Shown here: piece after piece, positions 36,254-48,412 of the stretch
Position numbering within the stretch: the stretch's first letter is position 1
Layout: each line of letters starts with the position of its first letter
Assembly (NCBI GenBank): GCA_963965975.1
Contig: OZ014423.1
Coordinates: 186,001-250,000 of the forward strand
Length of the DNA: 64,000 nucleotides
DNA from: Xestospongia bergquistia
Taxonomy: Eukaryota > Porifera > Demospongiae > Haplosclerida > Petrosiidae
Direction: 5' to 3'
Translations under genes and position numbers: made by a program
Notes under the pieces: model-generated
Databases searched by the model: none
What the model was told of the DNA's origin: nothing
The model's input: only the letters and a program-made list of their open reading frames with translations

Positions 36254-38643
36254 TCATTTAAGTTTCCCTCCAGAGGTTTTTAAATTGTTTTGTATATTAC
36301 CACGTACCTCAGCAGTATTTGCTAATACAAATAATCTTGTTGACATACTAGATGATAGAGCAACATTAGAAAGACTCACTGATCCACCTATGAGCTTGTT
36401 TCCATAGTAACTGACACCTAGAACTTTTGTTGAGTAACTGATGCTAAAATCAGATACATTGTAAATGGCTCCATTTCTAACTTCAAATGTGTCTGAAACA
36501 GATCCAAAGTCACTAGGAATAGTAATAACAATAGTAGACACAGTGTGATCATCAATTTTCCAGTGTAGGTTCTCACCAAGGGCACACCCAGGATCAGAGA
36601 TACCTCCATCATTTTTTAAGTTAATTACTGGTACAATGATGGCATTTGGTGATCTTATAGCTTGTGCTACTGAGTGAGAATGAGAATTAGAACCATCAGA
36701 TGTAACAACCATATCTGTACAATCTCCCTGACGTAAATACTCACGGACAGCTCCTATATCTTTATTTAAATTCCCAATCTCCACCCAGGTGTGAGGATAG
36801 TGATCCTGCTCACTAATCTAACCAGAAGCAGTCACAACAAACATCAAAAATATCACAATTTCTTACATCACTTTGGAAGTACATTAGTCCTTTAGCACAT
36901 GCAGCAATTACTGACATTGCTTGTATGCGAGCTTCATCAGGATTAGGTTGACGATGACTAATGACATGATCACCTATCTATAAATAATGTATTATATTGT
37001 ATTACATGTAATAACTTACTTTTGCATCCCAACCATCATCCAATAGTTGAGAATAAGTCCAAGTTGGTAAAGGCATATGGTTATTTCTAGTTAGACGTAA
37101 GTAGTCATAAGAACCTCGTAAAGGAGGTGGGTGTAAAAATTCTTGAATATGAGGTGCACAAGCAGCAACATACCTAAAAATCAAGTGCATAGAATGATAC
37201 TACAATAATTTATTTACATATCCATTCCTTGAATATCAGTTACTCCTGAAAATATCCCATTCCTCCTTGACCGAGATCCTCCCACATATGTTAATATTCC
37301 CTGTTCTTTTTGCCAGAGTTTATCAGTAACTTCCATTAAATTCCTTAGCTGATCATCCAACTGCAATTTATTATTAACTAAGTATATCAATGATATGATC
37401 TTACATGACTATCAACTTCATCTCCTAATAGTCTTCCTAGAACATTACTATTATTTGCTATTGAACCAACTGGGATATCAGAATCTATCAAACAATAGAA
37501 ATTATATTGAGTTGCTAGTTTTCCAGCTATATCAGATCCTGTAATGGATTTGTCACAAGGTTTTGCTGCACCTTGTCCAAAGTAGAGTGTATCTATGCCA
37601 TGATCTCTATGAAACTATAATACCATATGTCAAATGTTAATAAATATATTAGTCTACTTTGTAGTTTGCATCTTTTACAGTTGGAAATGGACACTCATGC
37701 GATTTTGGCCATGACTCGATAGGAAAATGAGTTTTAGCTAATCTAACTCCATTAGCAATTGGGACAGCATCATTCTCAGTAAATAATAAGGCTATAGTAA
37801 CTAGATAACCAGGTGCTTGTGAAGAAGAGAGTGGAATAGAGAGCTGAGTGGATGTTTTTGGAGCAATGGAGAGGCTAGCACTATTTGCTACTCTGGCAGT
37901 GACATCTGTACCATTAACAAATACCTGAAATATTTAAATGGATTTTTGCAATGTCGTTTGTAACTAACTGTTTTGATTGTTCTACTATTATCAGCATATC
38001 CATTATGGACATGTACTAGTAGTGTGGAGTAATTAGTAGTGGTTGTAATATAAGTTATATTGCAGTCTGAGAGCTGAACTAAAAAGTTGCCCTTTAAAAT
38101 AGATTGACCTGAACTAGATGTTATTTGTATAGAGGCTTGACTTGGTTGATTGTTAAACGATTTATCCCTGTGTAATGAAATATTTGTCTAAACCATTTTG
38201 CATTGACAAGGTTGTAGAATATCCACTTAAAATATTTTTAAGGCTCCGTCAAATTTGTCACTTCACTTCAAACTAACCTGGTATGGAAAGAGACCCAGAG
38301 AGGTTCTCCCTCTTGCAAAGTAGATGGGTAGACATGTAACCAGTCCATGTACCAACTATCAGGATCTTGTCCACTGTCAAATATCACTTTTTTCCCATTT
38401 ATAGTAATAGAAGCTACAGTGCCATTCCCTTCAGCTTGACTCACCAGATGAAATCGACCACCATTAACTGGATCTGGTAAGTTGACCTCTCTATATTCTT
38501 CATATGGATAGAAATAGTCTTTTCTGAAAAAGAACAAAATAATGCTTGCTTTTCTAAAAAAATTACCTATAACTAGAATAAATGGTTGCTGAATGAACTC
38601 CAACTGTTAAAGAAAGCACTAACAAGAAATCTAGCACCTGCAT
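36254..38643 (-). CDS. Secreted protein, probably TIM-barrel glycoside-hydrolase-like
   Basis: Extracellular protein of about 660 aa; family not named. Seen: a signal peptide (MQVLDFLLVLSLTVGVHSA), many N-glycosylation sequons, beta-rich N-terminal domain(s) (GRFHLVSQAEGNGTVASITI, NPQ-like repeats), then HDHGIDTLYFGQG, and a segment DEARIQAMSVIAACAKGLMY followed by FQSD. This recalls the late barrel strands of clan GH-A hydrolases (AWMAIAAGAKGI-type motifs), followed by a C-terminal beta domain. I cannot identify acid/base residues with confidence. ATG 38641-38643; stop TGA 36254-36256. It is divergent from NOC3L with 139 bp between starts. Confidence 0.72.
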
Positions 38644-38782
38644 CTTGCAAATTGTGGAGGAGTGGCTGCCCTGACTAAACGGAAGTATACGGAAAGCTGC
38701 TAAAATGTGTACAGAAATGATTATGGGTATAAAATTATGACTCCGTATACTAGAATTAGTAGGTGGTGACCCACGTGTAATC

Positions 38783-41700
38783 ATGGCCAAAGGTACCAAA
38801 AAAGCAGGGAAAAAGAGACAGCCAATACTCCCCCCTACTATAGAAGAGGAAGATATTATTAGTGATGACGATGTTGACTTCATATATAATGAATTATCGA
38901 GTGGTAGATTAAATTTTTTAGCCAGGTACATCGATTATTATAACCATTATTGTTAACCCCTCCCAATGATAGGTCGTCCACGACTTCAAAGAAGCGTCGT
39001 TTAAGTGAAGAGAATTATGAACTGTTGCCACGAGATGCTGAATGGATGGAAGAGATGATAGACGAAGGCAAAGTTCATTATAGACTGCCATTAAAAAGTA
39101 ACGAGGGGTTACTCCCACAAGATCCAGTGGCATTTGTTGATATTATTAATGCGGAGGATAAGAGAAAAGATGAAGGTGTGGTTTATTTCTTTATTTTATT
39201 AATTGTTTTAATTATCAGACTCACCGCATAAACAAGATGAAGAAGTAATTCGAGATGACAAAGAAGAGGGTATCCCTTTAATGATTATAATTATTATACC
39301 ATATTAATTATATTAGAACTGCCACACCTACTTAGTACTGTTGAATTATTAGCAAAGCGTGAGAAGAAAATGAAACGCAAGAAAGATTTAATTGCTGACC
39401 TAGCCTCACGTATTATTGAAGATCCTCAAACTAATGTAAAATATTAAATTGCCAAATGTAATATATTCCTGCTATTATCTAGGTTGATCTCCTAAAAAAA
39501 CTATACTGGTTATGTCTTGATCATAATCCTGATGTTGCTCTGTCTGTGCGAAAGTTAGCAATGCTTTCTTTGATGGCAGTTTATAGAGATATTTGTCCTG
39601 GGTGAGTGAAGTGACTTGAGTTATAGACATTTGTGCATAATATTATAGTTACTATATTCGTGAATTATCTGCTACTGAGAAGTCTGTAAAGGTTTGTTAT
39701 GTAGTAACTGATGACTCAGTACTGTTGTGTATTTAGGTTTCTAAAGATGTTAGAAAATTGCGCGATTTTGAACAAAAGTTGGTTCAATATTATTCTCAAT
39801 ATGTATCTGTTCTTGAAGACACTGTACTAGGTATCTTATTGGATAAGTTATTGCATAGATGACATTAATATTTTGTAGCTGGTTTCAAATCAAAAAACAG
39901 TCTAAAGAGAAGACAAACAAGAAGAGGAGGTCGTGATATTGACAAGCTAGATACTGGTTTAACAATTACATTGAATGGTTTAGAGGTATTATTAAGTCTG
40001 TACTGTATGTTTAGCTGTGATATTCTCTAGGGACTAGCTGAGGTAGCTCTTCAATGCTTATGTGAGTTAGGTATGACTTTAGGTCACTTCAACTTTCATG
40101 AGAGTGTTTTTAACATTTTAACTACACAAATGACATCCAGCAATTTGGATGGAAAGGTAAGTATATAAACAATTGCGTTAAGGTGGGGACAGTCATTCTT
40201 GGTAATGTCTTTGATATGGTTGGGTGGGGTACATTCCTTAAATAGTAGTGGCAGACAATCCTACTGTGGAAAACAGCTGAGAGTAACACTTATTAGATTG
40301 TAATACTAACATGCACAATACAGTAATTATCAATACATACACTCAAAATGAATGCATCTTATCAATTTAGCAATTCTGGAATGATTTATTATTAGATTAA
40401 ATATTAAATATTAAATTTATTGGTACTGCATAACTGACATTTGTGGTATGATGTACTCCATAGTCTTACAAAAATATAATAGTCATAGTATAATAGAGTA
40501 AAACTTTGTGGGGAAGAGATTTTAGGCAATTGGCATTAATAAATGAGTACACACAAAGTAGTAGTCATAACAAGTAGAAATGAAAAAAGGCGCAAAGACT
40601 TACTACTTCCACTTTGTCCGTCTTCAATTGTGGGTTGGGTTGATTGTGTTGGAACACTCGTACTTATTTCTTGAGGTATACTGCATTGTTCTCCATTGTA
40701 TAATGATGGGAATGTTTGACAGTTTATGTGATGAGGCCAGTGTAAATTAAAGCTTTTTAGTTTTGTTATACAGCCACTTTTTACTTCTTCGCATAGCTCT
40801 CGGCAAGGTTGTAAAGGATAAGGGGTGTGGTTTATGCACTCAGGGAGGTAGTAATAGCAAAAGAAATGCAAGACATGATGGGAACAGCGTAACAAGACAA
40901 ACAAACTAAACTGGCCCAATTCATATTCTGCTTCTTGCCATGAGAGATGGCCTCTTGAATTAGGGAATGTGATATTATGATAACCTAAATTATGACATAA
41001 ACTGTCTGAAGGAAGAGGCTCACAAGTTGTTGCTGAAACTGCTGGAGGAGTTGATGCAATATTGTGTTGACTGGAAGATGGGGAAGTGCTATGTTGAATG
41101 ATTTGACTAGGAGCTGAAGGAGTTGTTACTGGAGTTGAATATTGGCTTGAAGCTGGAGTTGTTATGGGGGTAGAATATTGGCTGGGTGTTGATAGCAGAG
41201 TGTTCTTATTTGACGACAATATCATGGATGTTGATGACGACACCATACTAGTTGTTGAAATCATAGATGAAGAAGGTTCAAGGACTTGTGTAGTACTGCT
41301 ACCACTACTGGTGTTGGTGGCTAGCCATACTGAGTAAGAGGGCAGATCAGTATTTGCTAAAGAGTTAGTTAGTTGTGCAGGATCATCAGGACCAAAACAC
41401 CAGTTCATATCAGCTTTAGTTGGAAAGAGACTGCAATGGAGATGATTGGGCCAGTTAAATCCTTGGGACAGAAGAAGAGATTGACATTGCTGATAGACAT
41501 GAGCACACAGCTCTCTACATGGCGGCACTTGGAGATCTGGAGGCAAAAAAGTTTTGCAAAGTGGTGCATAATAGGCGCAAAGGAAATGGCGGAGATAAGG
41601 GGAACAACCAGACTGGATCAGCGGAGCGAAATCCTCCAGTTCGGTATTTGCTTCTTCTTGAGTTTCATGACCTCGCGCGTTCGGGTAATAAACTGAACGA

Positions 41701-43895
41701 TACCCCAAAGGAGTACAAAGAGGAATAGCTGTAAGATCTTCACAAGATCGTAGCTCTAGATTATTCCCATAAATAGAAGATATCAGCCACAAACAACAAA
41801 GGACACGCAATACGAAGTCCATTGCTTGAAACTTAAGAAATTAATTTAATTTTTGGCGCAGCGTACGATTATTTTCGCAATGGGAATTGCTTAACATAAC
41901 TAACATTTGGTCGCTACTATCTTTGCATTTAGGTCGCAAGAATGTGCTGTGAAGCAATAGCAAAGATATTTCAAAACGATATCATTGGAGACATGTCGCT
42001 AAAGGTATATTATACTACTTAGCAACGACCTACCACACTGTAATACTTTAGATTGTTCATCTTATAACAAAGATGGTCAAAGCACAAAGCTATTGCACTA
42101 AACCTGAGGTAACAAGTTCAACATCATATCATATCAATAACTTACTTGTTATCTTGGTAGGTCTTGCAGACATTTCTTCATTTGCAATTGTCTCACGTTG
42201 AAGAGCCTGTTAATCAACATGGCTACGCGAGTGATAGAGCTAAAAAAATGAAAGAAGATAAAAGGAGAAGGAGATTAGAGAGACAGAAAATGACTAGAAA
42301 GCAACGAAGAGTAAGTATTACATCATTTACGATGTGTGCCACTTCTTATCCTTTAGAAACTGACTGCTAGAAATCGTCTTGAAAAAGAATTGAGAGAGAC
42401 AGAGGCTGAAGAAAGAAAAGAGAAAAAAACACATCTAGTCAGTGTACATTTTCCTCATACTATATAATATGATATGATATTTATTAGCAAACTGAAATCA
42501 TCAAACTTGTCTTTTTGACTTATTTTCGTATCTTGAAAAATGCTCAAGACTCACCTCTCTTATCTGCAGTATTAGAAGGATTAGCAAAGTATATCAATAA
42601 TAGTTCATTGATCATCTGTCCTTAGATTTGCTCATCTAATCAGTGTAGATTATTTTGCTGACTTAATGACAGTATTACACACACTAATGGAGAAAAATGT
42701 AACTCCATAAAATTAATATATATATGTTACCTTATTTGGAACTTGTTCTTAGAATCTTTCAGGACAGCAGACTATGCAATGTATTTTAACAACTTTCCAT
42801 ATCCTGTCTGGACAAGGTACTTACATTCAAGTGCTCAAATATTTTAATAATCTCATTTAGGAGAGGCTCTTAATGTTGATCCACGTCAATTTTATTGTCA
42901 ATTATATGCTCAGTTATTACAATTAGATTACAGTGAGTCATAGCTAAGTAGCTATAAATAGAATGTGTTACTAAACATAGATACAAGTCTGTATGACATG
43001 TCTCTAGTACTACAATGTATGGAGAAAATTACTAAACAGAGAAAACAGGTAAGGATCAGTGTTTTTATTATTAATGATGGGTGTGGTTTGGTAGGTGTCT
43101 ACACAGCGTGTATTAGGATTTGTCAAACGGATCTCTACAATGTGTCTACAACTTCCACCATCAATGTGTTTGTCGCTGATGGCCATCATAAGATGTTTTA
43201 TACAAGTACAAATGACAATGTTTTGATGTTGTTATATTTTTCTATAGGGATACCCATTACAATGTGAAGTATTGTTACTGAACGAAAGTGATGAAGGTGG
43301 TGATGGCTTGTTCCAACCACATGTCTCTGATCCTGAATTGAGTGGTGCTTCATCAACATTACTATGGGAACTAGCAACATTGAAAGTATGTATATAAGGA
43401 ATGATGGAGGCAATTTTTATTTGTTTTTTAAGCGGCACTTTGATCCTTACATATCAAGCTATTCACAACATTTAATGATGAGAGCTCCATCTCAAGGGCC
43501 AGGATCACTTCATGCTGACTTCAGTAGAAAGTAAGATATCATAAGTACATATGATCTATATATATATATACTATAGTATTACTATTATTTGTTTATCATT
43601 ACAATGGTAAATGTTATGAATAATCTAGGAGCTGTGTAGAATTAATAGCAAGTCATAATTGGCCTCAAGTTGACATATTTGCTGGAGTCCCTCAGACATC
43701 ACAAAGGAAGGTAAATATCATACAGACATATTATTGTCAAATATCATTTAATCTTTATAGAGAAAAAGATTATACTCTAAAGAGCTTTTTACATCCAATA
43801 AAGATATGATATACTTTCAAAAATACATCAAGATGTTATCTGAAAAAGCAGACAATATGGCTAGGACATTGACAGAAACCAAACATGGCATATAA
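38783..43895 (+). CDS. NOC3L: Nucleolar complex protein 3 (NOC3L)
   Basis: Acts with NOC2 in pre-60S assembly and export; nucleolar. Start [18 protein letters not shown] at 38783, a CACGTG box 6 bp upstream. Blocks: [13 protein letters not shown] (about 39390), [20 protein letters not shown] (about 39520-39580), [20 protein letters not shown] with [14 protein letters not shown] (about 40030-40130), [18 protein letters not shown] (about 41940-41990), [20 protein letters not shown] (about 42250-42310), [20 protein letters not shown] (about 42510-42570), [19 protein letters not shown] and [12 protein letters not shown]; ends HGI-stop. All match human NOC3L in order. The 1776-bp intron 40157-41932 holds a complete gene on the opposite strand; all other introns are about 40-90 nt. 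Confidence 0.94.
40536..41822 (-). CDS. Intronless protein with two Frizzled-type CRDs and a C-terminal anchor
   Basis: 428-aa cell-surface protein, probably Wnt- or lipid-binding (inference from the CRD). Order: signal peptide (1-19, [16 protein letters not shown]); CRD1 (about 27-142) with all ten cysteines and [20 protein letters not shown]; a mucin-like Ser/Thr/Pro linker (about 150-266); CRD2 (about 267-385), again ten cysteines and [20 protein letters not shown]; a short Gly/Ser spacer; and a hydrophobic end ([17 protein letters not shown]) with no cytoplasmic tail, which fits a GPI-anchor signal. There is no netrin-like domain (unlike sFRP) and no seven-pass region (unlike Frizzled). 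A single exon, nested antisense in a NOC3L intron. TTTGGCGC (41852-41859), 30 bp upstream, resembles an E2F site. Confidence 0.88.
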   Translation of the reverse strand: MDFVLRVLCCLWLISSIYGNNLELRSCEDLTAIPLCTPLGYRSVYYPNARGHETQEEANTELEDFAPLIQSGCSPYLRHFLCAYYAPLCKTFLPPDLQVPPCRELCAHVYQQCQSLLLSQGFNWPNHLHCSLFPTKADMNWCFGPDDPAQLTNSLANTDLPSYSVWLATNTSSGSSTTQVLEPSSSMISTTSMVSSSTSMILSSNKNTLLSTPSQYSTPITTPASSQYSTPVTTPSAPSQIIQHSTSPSSSQHNIASTPPAVSATTCEPLPSDSLCHNLGYHNITFPNSRGHLSWQEAEYELGQFSLFVLLRCSHHVLHFFCYYYLPECINHTPYPLQPCRELCEEVKSGCITKLKSFNLHWPHHINCQTFPSLYNGEQCSIPQEISTSVPTQSTQPTIEDGQSGSSKSLRLFSFLLVMTTTLCVLIY

Positions 43896-43979
43896 TATTC
43901 AAGTGATGATAACTATAAATTAGACCAACAGAGATGTATAAAAACTATCAAATTATAACCACTGGTGGGTGGAGTCAAA

Positions 43980-45674
43980 TCATCTTGTGGGTGTGATTGA
44001 ATAGATATTGGGCTGTACACTATGAAATCGTGGAGGAACAGGTGGTGCCTAATTAATTAAATGAGGCGGAGTTAATAAAAGTATGTACACACACGTCAAT
44101 ATATACCTCTTCAGGTTCAAGTGATCTTGAAACTCTAGGTGTGGTTGTGGCTGTGTCACGACTTGTTGGAGTTGGCGGGAGTGATCTTTGTTGTATCTAC
44201 AAGTGTTACCATAGCAACAGCCTTAATTCCTATACTATAGCTTACATTTGATGGTGCAGAATGTAGTGTACTATATACATCAAATGGAGGAGATATTAAT
44301 ACCTGAATTAATTATATGGAGATATAAATGTATTGTATCAATAAAATATTTCCTGTGTTAGTTGATATGTTGAAAGTACTATTGTTTGCTATTGGAAGAA
44401 GTCACACAAACATAGTTTAAATATGACATAGTTTATAGTCAATTAACAGTGTTAGCACAATATAATATAACTATAAACATGACTCACAATACAAAACGTA
44501 CTAACTTATTAAATATAAAAGAGTATTGTTTGCAATAGTACATTCATTTCAATAAACGTAATGTCAATATACCTCAGATGATGATGGTGGTGGAGGGGGA
44601 GGCGGCCCTCTTACTGCATTATATAATGATGGAGATGCTAAAACTGGTCGAGAGGGAAGAGTACCATAAGCTCCTGCCAACCCATATACTGAAGACATCA
44701 TTGTCCTACTACCATATTGGTCCAGGGATGGAGGCAATGTACCATAGCGACCATCCCTACCCAGAAGTGGTGACTTATTTCCTCCCTCATTTAATTGAAG
44801 ATGAGTACATATTGCGTCTCCCCATTCCTTCATTTCAAAACTAAAAGGAGAAAGGTTTTGAAGTAATTCATCCATCAATCTGTCTGGTTCATACTGAGAT
44901 GGTGCAGAGAAGTAGTATGTTCTCTCTGGTAAGTAAATAGCAAACACATTCTTGTAACTTGAATGTTCCATATCTACGTCAACCTTTTCACAAAACTTCA
45001 ACGAGACAGTGCTCTTTGGTGGACTATTGCCTCGAGCACTCTCTTCATTTTCATAATACTGAAGAAACAGCTCACGTTGACTAAGATATAAAATAACCCA
45101 GCGCTTTTTCCATCCCTAAAAAAGTCAAATTACAAATTCTTTGTGTCTATACATATCTTGTTTAGTATGAGTTGGTCTCTTTGTTAACTGATTCTATTTA
45201 AAGTGTAATAATGTTGATGTTTCCAAAGACCAGCTGTCATATGTTATGTTTGTTAACACACATTACTGTACCTCCTGATATAGAACCTGCTACAAGTCAT
45301 TGAACAACAACAACAACAATAACAAGTCTGCCAACAATAACACTAAATGTCAGCAGATTATTATTAATTAAACTATTAGACCTGTAAGTATTGACTGTAT
45401 ATAGTGATTATGATAATAAGATTGCATTTTATAATAATTTGCATTATAAATGAAAACTTCTATCTAAGATGAATCCTTCCTCGATAGATAATAGTTTCTA
45501 TAATCTCTTTAACTGTTCTAAATCTCTCATCGATAGAACAGTCGCACACAGTGTATATATATATATATCTAGTGTCGATAATACCTTAAATACTGCTGTG
45601 CCTTTGTCCAATGGAGGAGACTTGATTAGATAACCTTGTTTAATAGTACCAGGCACCAGAAATCGCGCATCCAT
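43980..45674 (-). CDS. PH-domain adaptor, Gab/DOS-like
   Basis: Signalling docking protein (inference). ATG at 45672-45674 is the first in frame after an upstream stop. The PH domain occupies about residues 8-115: IKQGYLIKSPPLDKGTAVFK, GWKKRWVILYLSQRELFLQY YE, and STVSLKFCEKVDVDM, closest in wording to Gab-family PH domains (WLRKSPP... WKKRWFVL... NLCEQVD). After it come Tyr-containing motifs (YGTLPP, YGTLPSRP, YSTLHS, NIYSIT) suited to phosphorylation, a PPPPPPP run (about 44585-44605) and an SH3-ligand PPVPPR (about 44030), ending SITPTR-stop. It is divergent from PPIH (124 bp) and convergent with NOC3L (84 bp). The alternative is another PH adaptor such as a DOK/IRS relative without a PTB domain. 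Confidence 0.75.
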
Positions 45675-45798
45675 CTCCTCTAAGTCTTCGCTATCTTAAA
45701 GTTATTTCCTTGTCTTGAAGTTGAAGGGTGTGTTACTTAATAATCATAGATTTTATAAGCTATGAATAGCTATTGCCCACGTGGTTCAAAAGGTGAGT

Positions 45799-46323
45799 AT
45801 GGCATCAAGTTCTCAAAAGCCAGTAGTGTTCTTTGATATTTCTATTGGAGGTCATGATGTGGGAAGAATGAAGATGGAATTATTTGCTGATGTTGTGCCA
45901 AAAACTGCCGAAAATTTCCGCCAACTTTGCACTGGAGAGCTACGTAAAGATGGGGTACCTCAAGGTTACAAGAATGCTACTTTTCATCGTATCATTAAAG
46001 ATTTTATGATTCAAGGAGGAGATTTTGTTAAAGGAGATGGGACTGGCAATGCAAGTATTTATGGTCCTAATTTTGCAGATGAAAACTTTAAATTAAAACA
46101 TGACGGTCCTGGTCTTCTCTCAATGGCAAACAGTGGTCCTAATACTAATGGATGCCAGTTTTTTATCACTTGTGCAAAGTGTGATTTTCTTGATGGTAAA
46201 CATGTTGTCTTTGGACGTGTCATTGACGGGTTATTAGTAATGAGAAAAATTGAGAATGTACCAACTGGAGCTAACAACAAGCCACGCCTACCTGTCGTTA
46301 TAACTCAATGTGGGGAAATGTAA
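45799..46323 (+). CDS. PPIH: Cyclophilin H (U4/U6.U5 snRNP peptidyl-prolyl isomerase)
   Basis: Single-exon cyclophilin of 174 aa. Start at 45799 ([18 protein letters not shown]), as in human PPIH; no ATG upstream in frame. PPIH-type features are present: [20 protein letters not shown], the insert [39 protein letters not shown] and [21 protein letters not shown]. Catalytic residues FHR and FMIQGGDF are present. The tryptophan usual in CDWLDGKH (CypA Trp121) is Phe here ([12 protein letters not shown]). In the spliceosome PPIH binds PRPF4. CCACGTGG lies at 45777-45784, 15 bp upstream. Intronless. Confidence 0.95.
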   Translation: MASSSQKPVVFFDISIGGHDVGRMKMELFADVVPKTAENFRQLCTGELRKDGVPQGYKNATFHRIIKDFMIQGGDFVKGDGTGNASIYGPNFADENFKLKHDGPGLLSMANSGPNTNGCQFFITCAKCDFLDGKHVVFGRVIDGLLVMRKIENVPTGANNKPRLPVVITQCGEM

Positions 46324-46479
46324 GATACACACACACACACACACACACTTTAGTTTGTAGTCATTTATAAAGTATCTTTTAATAGTTGTGATATAGTTAC
46401 TTTGGTGATTTTTCAGAGAAAAGAGCAGCACCATTTAATTGAATAAAGGTCCTATATCAAAAACTAGATATACTGGTTT

Positions 46480-48294
46480 TTATAACTTGTTTACAGACCT
46501 GTCATAAGCATAGGCAGGGCCAGACTCGTAGTCAGCTTTGGCATATGCTACATATACAAGTTGTTTTGTGAGATCATATACGGCAACATGGAGATCACCA
46601 GTCTGGACTATTGGTACAACCTCTTTAATGGTAATTTCTGCTGTCAGGTTGCCATGGTAATGCTTCAATTGAGTGGCTAATACCTCACTATAACCTGGAC
46701 ATAGCCAGTCCATACCTGTATGAGTGAATAAAGGGTTAACATTACTTTAGTACTCGAGTTACCCCAATATACAATGTCTTTAATATGAGGATGCCAATCA
46801 GCCTCTGGACGGAGATTATCCCATGTAAAAAAATCAATTGTACTTGCTGAGTACTCCACCCCTCTAAATAGATTACCCTAATTAAGTAATTAATAATTTT
46901 ATGTTATTTTTTAATAATTTGCCTTTGCATCTCCAACTCCTAAAATTAAATTACATGTTCTGTGGGCGGAGCTCATTCTCTGCATAGCATCCTCTATAGT
47001 CTTGTCAAATTGTAATATATCACGCAACAAATACTAAATGGTATAACATACTGTAATGGATGCATGATATAACAATGGATACATACTGTAAATGGAACTC
47101 CAAAACGTGACTCTTTTCCAAATGTGTCATCTGGAAAACTAACTCCAATTTCTGATATTGCCATTTGTACACTACTAAATCCTGTACAAAGAAACGGACT
47201 CATGCTCATACTGTCTGGGTATCAGACTGCTTACCAGTGATTGATCCAATCCATCCAGTAAATCCTATGTTAGCAAAGTCATGTCCATACGTAGAATTAA
47301 CAGGATGATAAACAGTGATTTGTGGGTAATTCTTAAAAGGACCTATAATTATCATACATAACAATGAGATAGACAGACAGAGATGACATTACCATCAACA
47401 TTCCAGTCTAGTGCTCTCAACTGTAGTAGACCTCCACCAGCTACTGCACTATCATGAGCACCAAACATTGAACATTGTCCTTTACTGATGAACAGATAAA
47501 TAAATTGGTAATTATAAGTGACTTACGTTAGCTCTCCAATCATATGTATTCTCTCAATTTTCTATAATTGTAAACACAATAATTAGTAACTGGAGTCAAT
47601 ACTTTATGTGACTTGCTTTATAATACACTCCGGTTGCATCAGCAAGTCCTTGTAATTCTTCAAAGAAGTAATGTCCTGTATATTGTCTAGTAATGTCAGT
47701 CTCCAAATCTAGAGCTACATCAAGTCTAAAAGGTGTCCATTACTAACAATATTACTACTGCTTCATATTACCCTAAGTTAGCAACATCTTTGAGGAACCA
47801 GTTTGGAAATATGTTTTTTAATGTTCCATTAATAGCTTGTTCCTACAGACATGTCTGTACATGTGAGAGATACAAAATAGCACATACAATTTCTTGCTCC
47901 ATATACGCCCACACATCATCAAACAAATGTTGAGCTTTCTCCTTCATCAATTGTCCATGTGCATATCCCATTTCATATGGTGTCCCTGTATTAATTAATA
48001 GTTTTATTAAATTTATAACAGAGTTATTGATATCCTCACCCCAAACATGAACTACTGAAATAATATCATCATCAGCACCAACTGTATATAACTTTCCATT
48101 TTTGATAGACTTGATAAATTTAGGAAGATCTGTCATGATAGGATTGAGGTTAGGCTGAGCATCAGGGGATGGCTAAAAGAAAGAAGATATACTTTAATAT
48201 TGTTACCCAATACACTGACTTTGCCATGACACTCTGCAGCCTGAGTATTAAAATGAGTAAGAACAATTAAACCTGTAATAAAAGTAACCAACAT
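46480..48294 (-). CDS. Secreted/lysosomal C45 (acyl-CoA:6-APA acyltransferase-like) Ntn amidase
   Basis: N-terminal-nucleophile hydrolase, probably an amidase of the Dictyostelium Dcd1 / acid-ceramidase-like group. ATG 48292-48294 with signal peptide (MLVTFITGLIVLTHFNTQA). Blocks: VHVWGTPYEMGYAHGQLMKE (about 47965-48050), YYKKIERIHMIGELTKGQ, then the likely nucleophile and autocleavage site GQCSMFGAHDSAVAGGGLLQ (about 47430-47490), RALDWN (typical R-x-x-D of the family), FTGWIGSITGFSS, and CNLILGVGDAKANLFRGVEY. The last exon ends VNKL-stop (46480-46482). About 450 aa, about a dozen exons. Substrate unknown. It follows TTF2 head to tail on the same strand. Confidence 0.82.
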
Positions 48295-48412
48295 CTCGGG
48301 ATAAAAAACTGCTGAGCCACTCCCTCGATAAGGTCATACCACCCACGCAATTACATAACTAAATGTCTCGTGAACACAATTATGATTATTTTGAAAGATT
48401 GAAGACAAACTA

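Noticed and set aside
38950-39231. Separate small gene starting [15 protein letters not shown]
   Set aside because: It is NOC3L exon 2 read together with flanking intron; the frame matches the spliced NOC3L protein.
41373-41728. Plus-strand open frames inside the nested CRD gene
   Set aside because: Antisense shadows; only the minus frame shows the two ten-cysteine CRDs.
45241-45600. CA-rich, AT-rich stretch upstream of the PH-domain exons as a possible extra gene
   Set aside because: It is the first intron of the Gab-like gene; no frame, splice-consistent exon or RNA motif was found.
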